NCBI GenBank assembly: GCA_031216915.1
Contig: CM062296.1
Span: 64,634,148-64,698,147, forward strand
Length of the DNA stretch: 64,000 nucleotides
Direction: 5' to 3'
Source of the DNA: Pictodentalium vernedei
Taxonomy: Eukaryota; Mollusca; Scaphopoda; Dentaliida; Dentaliidae
In this document: in pieces, positions 1 to 10,140 of the stretch
Numbering within the stretch: position 1 is the stretch's first letter
Layout: each line of letters opens with the position of its first letter
Translations under genes and position numbers: made by a program
The notes under the pieces: generated by a model
What the model saw: only the letters and a program-made list of their open reading frames with translations
Told to the model about the DNA's origin: nothing
Database searches by the model: none

Positions 1-348
1 CGAATGTCATGAGAAAAATCCACGATTTCAGAGATACAAGACTGAAAGTGAGCAGAGATTCGAACAGGAACAATGTGGTGAAACCCATATCGAAAGCAAA
101 TAAGAAGCGTTCATCAATCAGTCACCAGAAGGGCATGAGAACCACCACGATCCTTCCTTACAATCATAATGCGCTGCTGGAGGTTGAAGGCGGGTCGATA
201 AGCCTCTAATACAGGAGTCAGGAACGAATTGTTGCGACAGATGGTTTTGGATAGACTGATACTGAACGCATTGAATGAAGGAAAAAAAATTAATAGTATA
301 TAAAATGAGAAATAAAAAAAAACTAGAAATAAGACCAAAAAAATAAAT

Positions 349-770
349 ATGTTAGTGATAAATAATAGAGGATTTACAAGATCTTATGTCTTCGACGGAT
401 CAGGATTAGTGGATTCGATGATGGGAGTTTTATCGCTTGCCTTCACCAGTGATGTGGCAAAACAGAACGTTTCGCCCAGCATGAGGGTTGGAAAGAAAAA
501 CACGACGGACATGGGTAAGAGAGTCACAATGGAAGCGAGCACTAGAATCACTTTGGAAAGTTGGCAAGAGGAGTGCCGATTTAATTCAGGAGTTGATAAC
601 ACTGGCGGCTGAACGGCTGAAAATGGCTGAAAATGTCATGAAATCAGAAGTGATTCTAGCAAACATGAAACGTCGACATTTCACGGGTTCTGGCATCGTG
701 CCGATACAGAAACATACTAAGACGTTGAACAGCATAAGATCGGGAATTCAAATTTATTGTGTACAATGAA
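349..770 (+). pseudogene. Possible small virion/accessory gene of the Polinton-like element
   Basis: Two overlapping reading frames (349-612 and 488-769) appear to be one protein split by a frameshift. The first starts MLVINNRGFTRSY and contains a small Gly/Ala/Ser-rich stretch followed by GKKNTTDMGKRV. The second contains a helical LIQELITLAAERLKMAE segment. Small basic proteins beside the capsid gene are common in this element group, so a minor virion protein is plausible. No family was recognised with confidence; position and orientation relative to the capsid remnant are the main support. Confidence 0.3.
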
Positions 771-879
771 CAAGTTAAAAAACATAAAAAACATAGGTAA
801 AAGAAAAATTGAAAAAACACCCACAAGAATGGAAATCAAAGATTTATCACGGAATGCACTGAAGACCGAGAGATCGAAT

Positions 880-2191
880 CACAAATGTCTTCCCCAAAAG
901 CATAAGGGAATTGATTGACCGTGGGAAAATCGAACTGCGGGAAAACAAATCTGTAAAGTCTGTTGATGCGACTGGAGTGGTTGGATTATGACAGATTGTT
1001 CAGCAAGATCTCTTTCTCCATCCTAGTGAAAGATATCTCCAGATTGTACGTTTGACAATAAAGGATGGTACCGACTACACTGACAATGACATTATCACAT
1101 TAGTTCATAACGACATGATGCATCTTTTCAACAGTATACCGAATAAACTCTCGGGCCAAGAGACAGAAACCATGTTTCATCCCGGCCAGGCAACCATGAT
1201 GTTTGGACTCTTGAAATATCCCGACAATTTTTCCACATCCAAACGAGTCAGTCAACTGTGAATAGCTCTGACGCGACTGTCGACAACATGAGTGCAGCCA
1301 TGAGATTTAAACATACATATCGTTCAAGCATTGACAGCCACGAGATTTAAACATATCATTCAAGCATGGACGCCCAGAGAACTGCCTTCGTTTAGGATTC
1401 CTTTGAAACATATATTTGGATTCGCCAAAGATTACGACAAAATCATCTACGGATTAAAACACAACCTCAATCCAGTTTGTGAAAATGATGATGATGCCAT
1501 CATGCGAACGACTGCAAGTCTGCAACAGATGCCTGAAAGGTGTATCTGATCAAATAGTCGTGGTTCATGTCACACATACTACTGAATGACGGAGAAAGGA
1601 TGAAACTCTTCAAGATCATCGATTCGAAAACCAGATTACTGGTGGACTGGTGGAATTTAGAATGAGAAAGTGTGATGTCGCAAACATTCCAAAATTGACA
1701 CAGTTCGATTGGAGATTGTCGGTGAAATCTTCTTTGGAAAAACCACGTTTCAGCATAGTGGGAGTTCGAATGGAAAAGATCAGATCTCAAGAAAAGAATT
1801 AATCTCTATTCGATCATAGCAACTTGAGAGAATTGCAGGTGTTTCTCCATTCCACGAGATATCAAGCCATAGATAGCAATGCCTCGCTCACGGAGAACGA
1901 TGTTTCGCAGATGTACGGCGATGCTACAGACTTCAGTCAGATCGAACTATCACCACGTGGAGAATTGATAAGCAATCCAAACATTATGCCTAACGAATCC
2001 AAAATGTTCTATCTCCTGTTCGTGTTCGACGTCATCACACAGAGTGAGAAACTCAAGAACATCATTCTGTATATTATGGTCACGATGCTGTTGAACAGGA
2101 ACATATCTGGGTAAACCAAAGCTTTTGTATTTTTCATTTATGACAGAGTGTTGAAATTACAAATGGACGGAAGTAAACTGTCTATCATTTA
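880..2191 (+). pseudogene. Double-jelly-roll major capsid protein remnant (Polinton/adintovirus type)
   Basis: A once-continuous capsid gene is scattered over three frames. Recognisable blocks in order are YTDNDIITLVHNDMMHLF and PGQATMMFGLLKYPDNFS (1052-1261), then a block with LKHIFGFAKDYDKIIYGLKH (1331-1549), a short block near 1560-1640 with ERMKLFKIIDSKT, and a final block LLFVFDVITQSEKLKN (1824-2114). It ends near 2191 in a segment reading LQMDGSKLSII then stop. Block order and spacing match an intact capsid gene of roughly 400 codons. In the family this protein builds the icosahedral shell. At least three frame changes and internal stops make it non-functional. Family assignment rests on pattern recognition and an HMM search would settle it. 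Confidence 0.65.
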
Positions 2192-2469
2192 ATAGCTGAA
2201 ATAAAAGCTTAAAAACCTTTAAAAAAAGTTAAAACAAAAACTATACTCTTCCAAAACCTGAAAAAAATCTTTAAAAAATAAAAAGACTTAAAACACCAAA
2301 AAACCTAATTCTAATGTTTCCTAAACTTCCTTATTTTTGCCGTTGAAATATTTTGTTCAATTAAAAATTTATCCATTTTTTTATTCATACAAAAGAATCG
2401 CATTTGATCAACTCAGACACTATAGGAGAGGTAGCTTCAGGATTCGTCTTCTTCATCATGAAATTAATT

Positions 2470-2833
2470 GTATCGGGGAATGGTAGTGTTGTGGTAACCG
2501 GTTCTCGTCGGATCACCAGAGTTAAGCAATGTCGAGCCCGGCTACTCCTTGGATGGGAGATAGATTCGGACTCCCGCATTGTGTTCGTATGCAAGGTACT
2601 TAACCCCGATTGTCCACATGGGAGCACGATGACACTGTGCACTAAGGCATACTGCAAGTCGATGGTGCTCAGGTCTTGAAACAATTTAACCCTTCATGTG
2701 CTGCAGTGTGGAGTTACGATGTTGGGGAGGTGGCAGCTGCTCATTGTTGATCCGTGGTTCTCACCGGAAACTCCGACTTCCTCCAACCGTAAGACTGTCA
2801 CGGATATGACCATGGCGGTTAAGATTTTAACCC

Positions 2834-2876
<43 letters not shown>

Positions 2877-2879
2877 ATT
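2470..2879 (+). repeat. SINE with 5S-rRNA-like head (copy A)
   Basis: Bases about 2496-2570 resemble the internal control region of 5S rRNA, including AGTTAAGCAATGTCGAGCC (box A/intermediate region) and TTGGATGGGAGA (box C). From about 2590 onward the sequence is the body shared with the tRNA-headed SINEs at 3.0, 53.4, 53.8, 56.6 and 60.8 kb: GGGAGCACGATGAC, TACTGCAAGTCGATGGTGC, TTACGATGTTGGGGAG and CTTCCTCCA. It ends in an (AAAT)n tail at about 2838-2878. RNA polymerase III transcription from the 5S-like promoter is inferred. It lies inside the Polinton-like relic. Confidence 0.75.
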
Positions 2880-3029
2880 CTATCTTCCTCTTCGACTCTC
2901 GAAGGTGCTCTGAATTTGCTCGAATATTGTAATATTGATTCTTCATTTTCTCAACTTTATATATATTGTTTTTTATGACTTTCACCACCATGTTGATGAC
3001 AGCTGTATTCTTCTTGTCATTAGAAGTCA

Positions 3030-3393
3030 GACTCAGTGGTAGACGGTTGGATTTCTATGCTGGAGGCCCCGAGTTCGATCCCCGTCCGAAACGACCCGCG
3101 TTGTGTACCTGGGCAAGGCACTTTATCCCGGTTGCCTACAAGGGGGCACGATGATGCCGTGTACTAAGGCGTACTGCACGTCGATGGTGCACATGTCTTC
3201 AACCGCTGTAATCCTGTTTGAGCGGAGCATGAACAGAGTTAGAATGTTGGGGGGCTGAGAGTTGCTCGTGGATGCTCGTTAGTTCTCTCCGGGTTCCTCC
3301 ACCCGTAAAACTGTTACGATCATGATTAGCCACTGTGCATAAGTATGTGACCTTAAACACCAATGACTAAATAATAAATAAATATTGAATGAT
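3030..3393 (+). repeat. SINE with tRNA-like head (copy B)
   Basis: The head contains CTCAGTGGTAGA (box A-like) and GAGTTCGATCCCC (box B). The shared body follows: GTGTACCTGGGCAAGGCAC, GGCGTACTGCACGTCGATGG, CTTCCTCCACCCGTAAAACT and GTGACCTTAAACACCAAT, ending in an A/T-rich (AATA) tail. The first few bases of the tRNA head seem to be missing compared with copy C. No clean target duplication was found. Confidence 0.75.
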
Positions 3394-3839
3394 GCATCCT
3401 CCTATCGACATAGAATATTCTACCTGACCATGTAGTGGTCAATTCTCTCCATTTCTGAAGGACCATTCCAATTTGCCAGAATCTAATGCATCTCTTTCCT
3501 CTTCCCACACGGTTATCATCTGTCCTTCTTTTTTTATTTTGCCATGACCCAAATCGTAGTGCAGGCATGTGTCATTAACTCGGGACCGGGAACATCATTT
3601 GTGATTTGATTACCTCCCAAGTACAGATCGCTTTCCATTGCAACATCGTTTTCTTAACTCGTCCACATATTTTCTGCTGACTGCATTTGGATTGTATTGT
3701 GGATGAGTCCTGAGACCAAATAGTTTGTTACCATCCCTGTCGATGCCAGACTCCATCTTTCCTCCCAATCATTATCTTGAGACAGATATTGTTCATGTTC
3801 TCTTCGCGATAAGTCTGATATTTCATAAATACACAGACG
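3394..3839. other. No gene recognised
   Basis: AT-rich sequence between SINE copy B and the hairpin at 3840. Only short reading frames occur on both strands, without recognisable motifs. It is probably unrecognisable remains of the surrounding Polinton-like element. Confidence 0.4.
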
Positions 3840-3979
3840 CATAAATACACAGGACGACACGCGTGTGTGAATATGTTAATTGATATGGCACGAGGCCTCG
3901 AGTTTTATCCTTCCGCGATGGCACAAGTGCCATATTGATTAACTCATTCATCATACACGCGTGTCGTTCTGTGTTTATT
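3840..3979. repeat. Imperfect hairpin with a CGAG-rich loop
   Basis: A left arm of about 50 bp (3840-3891) and a right arm (3927-3979) are near-perfect inverted copies; both contain GACACGCGTGT and GATATGGCAC or its complement. The loop of about 35 bases includes GAGGCCTCGAG and TTTTATCC. It is one of several hairpins in the window with unrelated arms but similar loops. Confidence 0.8.
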
Positions 3980-4080
3980 ACACGCTTTCGCGTCTATAAA
4001 ACAATTCATTTGATAATTATTACCAAAAAGAACACATTCTGTCGCCAACCAAACTTGCGAGGTGAACCTGTGTTACATTT

Positions 4081-4150
4081 TCGTCCTCTGAGTTCCAATG
4101 TGTTCTATGTGCCTACTGGCACATAGAACACATTGAAACTCAGAGGACGA
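4081..4150. repeat. Near-perfect hairpin, about 33-bp arms
   Basis: The arms beginning TCGTCCTCTGAGTT and ending AACTCAGAGGACGA pair around a TACT loop, with about one mismatch. No flanking target duplication was identified. Confidence 0.85.
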
Positions 4151-5475
4151 CTTTTAGCTATCGCTGGGGATTGAAATTGTAATTGCGGTGCACGATTTGT
4201 AGAAAATTCTAGTGAAATTTCGCTTCTTTATAAAAATAGTCCGTCAACGATTTCCGTTCCATACATGTGCGGAACAGATTTTTATTTTCCGCACGGTTTA
4301 GTGTTGCTGTAGATGCGGTTTTCAAGGAACAGGCGTGTAATAGAAGCAGAGTCCACATAGCCTTTATTGGCTGCGATTGATTCAGAATTGCCGTCGCTGA
4401 TTTGTGCCAGATTTCTGTTCTTATTGAATCAAGAAATGTGATGTGTCTTCATTGTGTTTTTCTAATCATTCAAAACAACGACAATCTTTCATTCCGCAAT
4501 GTCTACATATTGATTGGTGTCGGCATATGTGGGGTGCTCTTGTATATTCGATATCTTGTGAGAATGCGCATCCTCTTCAGAATGTTTGGAACATAATGTT
4601 CTCTCATATATTGCGTGAAACACCTGTGCAAATTGTCAACATAATTTTTTATGACAATGTTGCACAAATCCACAGGATCTGCCAATCATCTAGATTTCAA
4701 GTCCAGATTATCAGCCATATATCCACGTAATTATCTCTCGCGCACTTCTCGAAATATGCAACTCTCTGATCAGCATAACATTTGAGTCATGGCGTCGCTG
4801 AGCTCTACCAGTGTGGGAATGTTATAAAGCTTGTTTTATTTAATGCTCAGGCATCAATTCACGCTGAAAAATTAAGTCATATTCCCCTGTCGGTCGGCAA
4901 AACGAAATATCAAAATGATATTTAGAAATCGATATTTCATCGTAGGTTCGGATGACGAATCACATGTACTTTAAACGAGTCAGCACATCAGTAATGAATT
5001 CCAGAGTCCCAAATACAAACGAATTCGAATAATTGATAGTGACAGTGACTAAATCAATTCATTAAATCAGCGGTTTCAAAGTTTGACTTTCTCATTCACC
5101 TTCCAGCGAAAAGCCGAAATCACTTTCAAATTTCTTCAGTTCAACTTCACACGTCTTCAGTGCATTGAGTTCAAAAAAAATAAAATGACGTGTCTTGTTA
5201 TTGAAAATAAGAAAGTGGTGTTTTTTGTTACTGTTCTATTTCTTCGAAACACATTGCGATTATTTCAATTCGCCAGCCTTGGTAAATCGTAAAGTTAGGG
5301 GAGAAATAAGACGGGACTACTTTTTGTGCGGATATTCACACATTCCAATGGTTGGAGTTTGGTTGTTGTAATTTTTGTATGGACGCCGGTTCGGCACATA
5401 AATTTTGCGCCTTAATGGCAAATAAAGGCCACAAATTGGAGAGGTTGTAGTCGTAGAGCATTAAATAAAAAGAAA
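4151..5475. other. No gene recognised
   Basis: AT-rich stretch with short reading frames on both strands and no recognised motif. It lies between Polinton capsid and protease remnants, so it probably derives from that element's decayed genes. Confidence 0.4.
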
Positions 5476-5574
5476 ATTCACGAAAATTTGATGAATGCGT
5501 CGCTCGTGAAGATCCTCATATTTCTTTGTAGCCACTCACGAGATATTTTCGGTATTCATCAAATTTTCGTGAAT
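5476..5574. repeat. Hairpin with perfect 21-bp arms
   Basis: Left arm 5476-5496 and right arm 5554-5574 are perfect inverted copies (ATTCACGAAAATTTGATGAA and its complement). The 57-base loop holds GCTCGTGAAGATCC and CACTCACGAGATATT, itself partly inverted. Confidence 0.85.
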
Positions 5575-5766
5575 ATCCTCTATATTATTCATGGTCAATA
5601 GTTCTTTTTGGGGTTCGTATCTCCTCACGAATTGCTAATTCAAGTACGAAAGACATTCCTTAATGTACGTTTTTCACAATTACACCAGTTCTTCCAAATT
5701 TATCAACTGTCATTTTCTGTTTATTTTTTATCTAATTTATTTTTTTTTAATATTTGATTTTTTTGT

Positions 5767-6228
5767 TTACTTAATATCTACATGACAATTGTTTTTTTCT
5801 CGCGATGTAAATCGATGAGGATGTATTGAAAATGATGTTTCAAAGACCATCTTTTGAGAATTTAGGTACACAAGTGTCCAGAAAACATTTGATTGCACAA
5901 GGTCTGTATTATAATAAATCACCGATTTTAAATAATCCATCAGTTCTCTGGGTGGTGAGATTCCATACATGTAGGTGCAGAAATAATCATTTCTTCTCGC
6001 ATTCTTGAACCATGCCACCCAATGAGTGTAATAGCCTGAGAAATCATCATCTAGATCCAAGATTGCGCATTCGACACCATCTCGTGATTTTCTAGGCAAT
6101 GCATCTCTCAAAAAGACACCACGAAAATGTTTTATCTTCAACGCTTTGACCGCATCCAACAGATCGATGTTAGACAAATGTTCATTAAGTAAAATGACAC
6201 CTTCTACCGATATATTCGTATTTTCCAT
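5767..6228 (-). pseudogene. Polinton/adenain-type maturation protease remnant
   Basis: A 153-codon frame is read right to left. It contains HFRGVFLRDALPRKSRDGV, an acidic LDLDDD run, YYTHWVAWFKNA and YGISPPRELMDYLKS, a layout like the cysteine protease that matures capsids in Polintons and adenoviruses. The THW histidine would be the catalytic His. No cysteine occurs in the segment after NTDLVQ, where the nucleophile would be expected, and the usual acidic partner before the Gly-Pro-Pro region is also unclear, so activity is doubtful. It lies about 0.45 kb downstream of the polymerase remnant on the same strand, consistent with one element. Confidence 0.55.
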
Positions 6229-6669
6229 TTTTAAAATTCATTTTGAATTCATTCATTTTGAATTTGATTATTTTTATTTTTTTGTGTTGTGTTAAATTTA
6301 TTTTCGTCAAAAAAATGTTTTTTTTGTTTCATCATAGTTTCAGCTTTTCGACTGAAATTTAATTATTTTTCCCTCCATTATTTCCTTCAACATTTCATTC
6401 ATCTCTTCACAGTGTCTTTTAAATCTCGTCAAATCCAAATAATTTTGTTGCCAAGTTCCTTTTTGTACTTCTCTATATATGCTCTGTAACGTTTCTCCCA
6501 AACAAACATTGGAAATATATTATTTTCTGTTTCATCAAAGCCAACTGTACATGAATATTGAATATTTCCGTGTAACAATGGTGTTTGCCACTTTGAATCA
6601 TGCTCATTGATTTGTACACTGTGATTTTCAAACAGGCATTATTTATTTTCGTTGAAACAGATTAGTTAT

Positions 6670-7920
6670 TGGTGACGTTTTTTGACACCTTTACTTTTCT
6701 TGATTGCCTTCCCATCTAAATGATAAGCATACAGTTCTGACTTCAAACCTACGAATTCCATGATCTGTCTTCTTCCCATCTCGTCTCTGAATTTTCCCAC
6801 CACCTTCTATTTCACACCCGGTGGAATGTTAGATTTATGATCGCTTGGATAATTGCTTACGTCGTAACAAGTGTCGATGTCTGGCGATAAGTCCCGGTAA
6901 AAACCTGCGTACTCTATCTCATAAGATAGACTATCCATGTCGGTGAAGAACAGTTTAGCTTTCAAGTCATATTTTCTCTTAACGTATTCATAATAAAATC
7001 GATCCATCAACTGTTTGCTGATGTCCAAGATGCACGTTCCCAACAAACACACCTCTTTCGTGTAATCAGCCACAAGATTTTCATCAAAGAGTGATTGATG
7101 TTTGTTGTTTGGTTTCCAAATGATTTCTCTGGCCTGACCCTCTGATGTAACGAGACAGATGTCAGTCATTTTCTTGATGTTTTCCATCAATTTTCCGTAC
7201 ACAGAATTGTTCATAAATTTAAAAAAATCTTTTCTCAAATTTGTTCATGACATGTATTCTCAAATTCGAAGATCTAATTACTTCTTTATCCAGGGCTATT
7301 GAATCGGATGATGCCATGTATATTGAGTAATTTCATCTCATAATCTATGAAGAGTTTCAGATTGTCGCAGTAGACTAAATAATTACGTTTGACATTTAAA
7401 TTTGGAACGAGTTTGTCGGCTTTGTTCACTTCTATTTGTTTAGGTACACACGGATACTGATTTTGTCAATTGTGTAACTTTTTGAGATATTCTAGATCCA
7501 CCCCAGAAGACAGGGATATTGTCTCCATTTTTTCCATATCTTCACGTTTCTCGACCGATTTGAAATTTCTCTTCGGTAACGGATGACTCATAACCCAACT
7601 GTATAAGCATCTAGATATGTTAAGTATTTACTTTGTTCTCACACATTGAATCCTTTGTCAGTGTAGCAATTGCTTGCTTTCAACTAACTGTGAGATATAG
7701 TCAACACTCCATCGCTCACACCCTTTACGATCATGAGCAACATGTCCACGTCAGACAATAATTTCAAATGGCTATTATTCATCTGCAATAGAACTTCCCT
7801 AGCTAGACCCAGATCCGAGTAATACCAAACCAGATCTTGATCGTTATGTCTCCAACAGACGTCTTGAAAAGTTTCGTCAATAATCGACTCATGTTGATCA
7901 AACAATAATGTCCATTGTGA
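6670..7920 (-). pseudogene. Protein-primed family B DNA polymerase remnant (Polinton type)
   Basis: Read right to left. The frame 7905-7684 carries LLSDVDMLLMIVKGVSDG, typical of the palm insertion region. Around 7380-7240 CDNLKLFIDYEMKLL can be read with frame changes. The frame 7238-6807 has FKFMNNSVYGKLMENIKK (fingers motif) and LFFTDMDSLSYEI (the DTDS-type motif C; both aspartates kept, with Met between them). Downstream, with stops, GKFRDEMG and EFVGLKSELYAYHLDGKA resemble the polymerase C-terminus. In intact elements this enzyme replicates the DNA using a terminal protein primer. At least four frame breaks make this a pseudogene. The N-terminal exonuclease part was not found in the window. 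Confidence 0.85.
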
Positions 7921-8640
7921 TTTCCTGACATCAATAATAAATTGATGATTTTCTCGATATTTTGTTTTGAGAACTTATCCTCAGAGAAAAATATGTTTTT
8001 TACGAATTGTTGTGTCCCAAAACATTGACAACGATCATGAGATTTCGATTTTTAAAATCATTGATGTCATGAAGCCTAGTCTGGAAATTCAGAAATTCTT
8101 AATTTTCAGTTGAGCTCGACTGCACATTTCTAATAAAAATGGCATTTTTATAAACTTCAAAATATATTTGACAAACTTTCAAAATTTTTATTTTTATTTC
8201 CTATCACATATATAACTATCAAATTTCAATTTTATAAAAAAAAATCAATTTTGTTTTCTTTCAAAACTTTTAAAATGATTTGCAAACTGTCAATTTTATA
8301 GAAATTTCAATTTTGCTTTCGTTCCAAACTTTCAAAATGATTTGCAAACGCTCAATTTTATAGAAGTTTTTAATTTTCTTTCCTTCAAAGCTTCCCATTT
8401 TATTGAAAATTTTTTTTTTTCTTCAAAATTTTATAGATGGTTTGCAGTCATCCTTTTTACTTTTTATTGTTTGTGTAAAAGAAAGAGAAAAATGAACTTC
8501 ATATTAAAAGAAATAACGGATTTTCTACCATTTCAGAAGGAAACAACCAAGCCAGGTATCTTCTTGAATCGGTAATATCTAGTTTTCCAATTTCATTTAT
8601 TTCATTACTTTATATTTTATTTATACTTAATTCAGCTACT
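7921..8640. other. AT-rich spacer between Polinton relic and Penelope-like element
   Basis: Strongly AT-rich, with repeated short motifs such as CAATTTTATAGAA and TTCAAAACTTT every 60-70 bases at 8160-8460, suggesting a degenerate tandem repeat. No gene is recognised. The 5' end of the Penelope-like element probably lies near 8580-8650. Confidence 0.5.
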
Positions 8641-8650
8641 TTCTTTAACA

Positions 8651-10140
8651 ATGGCAAGAAAAGGGCACAAGCATCAGAGGCAGAGAGTTGCCCAGTCCGG
8701 AACTGGCCAGGAACAATCGTTCCAGGCTTATTCTAGGCTGGTCAAGGCTCTGTTCGAGGTGCTTCAACGTTTGCACCACATTGGGTTCTTAGCGCACCAT
8801 TTGGCAAATCGGGATTTCCCGAAACAGCTGGAGAAGAAAGTAGATGAGTTAGGAGGCTTTCTTAAGCCAGCTCTTCCCACCCCACACATTTTTTCTGTTT
8901 TTCGACAGATTAGTGTGGGATGGGCCAATCAAACGTTAAATGCTTTAGTTGAGCATTATAAGATAAATTTAAACCAGTTGAAGTCTAAGATAACTTTGGC
9001 TATGCGACCACCTCCTGGACTCGAAAAATAGACTTCAACAGCGCTTCGGCGCGTGCCTTGATCTGGGCTGAAAAGAACTTTAAAAGTAAGTTGACTGATA
9101 AGACGATTTCGGCCTATGAGTCTTACATTTCGGAACTTCGCCCAGCGTCTGGAGTAAGGAACAATACGGGAGGGAGCAAGCAAACTCCGGCCCGTGTTGT
9201 CCCTCTACCACAATGCGAAAAGCATAACAAGAAAAGATCAAGGCAAAGCACTTCTCCCTCTTCTTTTCCTTCTACTTCTTCTTTCTCTCAGAGTAAGCGT
9301 CTCAATTTGCAAACATCTCCGGTGCATATTGTGACTGAAGATGCTCGCAAATTGAGTAACGCTGTCTCGCCTCGTCTTGTTCCTGTACCTCCTACTCCTC
9401 CTCAGCCTTTCTTCTCTGATTCTCCTAGTGCTCTCACTAGAACTCCTCCTCCTTCTGTTTCTTCCTCTGCTTCTGTTTCCTCTCCTGCTTCTGTTTCATC
9501 TTCTCCCCCTTCTCCTGCCTCTAGTGTGGTTCAACCAGGTATATCGTACTCAGAGAAAGTCAAATCACCGAGCCGCAACTCGGGCCGCTCATTTGATTCT
9601 AAATTCTCCCAGTTTCGGCATAAAAGCGGAGTTAATTTTGACAAAAGGAATTGGCGCCTCCCCGATGTTTGTAAAAACATCCTTATGATTGGAAGTTCAA
9701 ATTTAGGACGCATTGATCGAAATCCCCATCCGGACATCCAGGTGGAGTGTTACACCGGCGCCAAATTCAATCATCTGCGCCCTATGTTTAAAGGACACAG
9801 GGGCCAGTCCTGTCCAGTCCCCCAAAAATATTATTAAATATTGGCGTGAATTCACGAAACGATAATTCTGATCTCGTAGTTAAGCAGCTGCGGAATATGC
9901 TTAGCGATATCAGGACAAGTTTAGATCACCAAAAATTTATTTCGCTGAACTAAACTTTTCGCAAAAACTCCTTCAGGCTGAGAGGAGACCCCTGAACATC
10001 ATCAACGAAACCATTCGGAAAGTGAAGGACGTTAACGTTATACCAAAAATTGATGACGCGAAGTTTGATGTTGCTCAGGATTTAATCCATTGGACCACGA
10101 GAACCGCCAATATTATGTACGATCACTGGTTGAACCACCT
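8651..10140 (+). pseudogene. Penelope-like element ORF1 with SGNH-hydrolase-like domain
   Basis: The start ATG at 8651 gives MARKGHKHQRQRVAQSG, a basic N-terminus, then a helical region (KALFEVLQRLHHIGFLAHH) up to a stop at 9029. A frameshift near 9025 continues it in another frame (RALIWAEKNFKSKLTD), then a Ser/Pro-rich linker and, from about 9660, an apparent SGNH fold. Block I is ILMIGSSNLGRI, block III is NIGVNSRND after a frameshift near 9830, and block V is QDLIHWT near 10080. Two more frame changes separate them. SGNH/esterase domains are known in ORF1 of some CR1/L2-type LINEs, where a lipid or RNP role has been proposed. The end overlaps the RT ORF by about 50 bases. Confidence 0.6.

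Larger units (their letters stand above)
1..7920. mobile_element. Decayed Polinton/adintovirus-like element (partial)
   Basis: Three remnants typical of this virus/transposon group lie within 8 kb: a major-capsid-like reading frame on +, and a maturation-protease-like and a protein-primed DNA polymerase B frame on -. All carry stops and frameshifts. Capsid and polymerase genes together are the hallmark of Polintons/Mavericks and adintoviruses. No integrase, packaging ATPase or terminal repeat was recognised, and the left part may lie outside the window. Two SINEs and several hairpins sit between the capsid and protease remnants. The outer limits are only those of the recognised genes. Confidence 0.6.

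Noticed and set aside
2496..2583. 5S rRNA gene
   Set aside because: Diverged ends, fused to a SINE body with an (AAAT)n tail; no intact 120-nt gene.
9377..9688. Leu-rich 103-codon frame
   Set aside because: An alternative frame of the Ser/Pro-rich linker of ORF1; low complexity.
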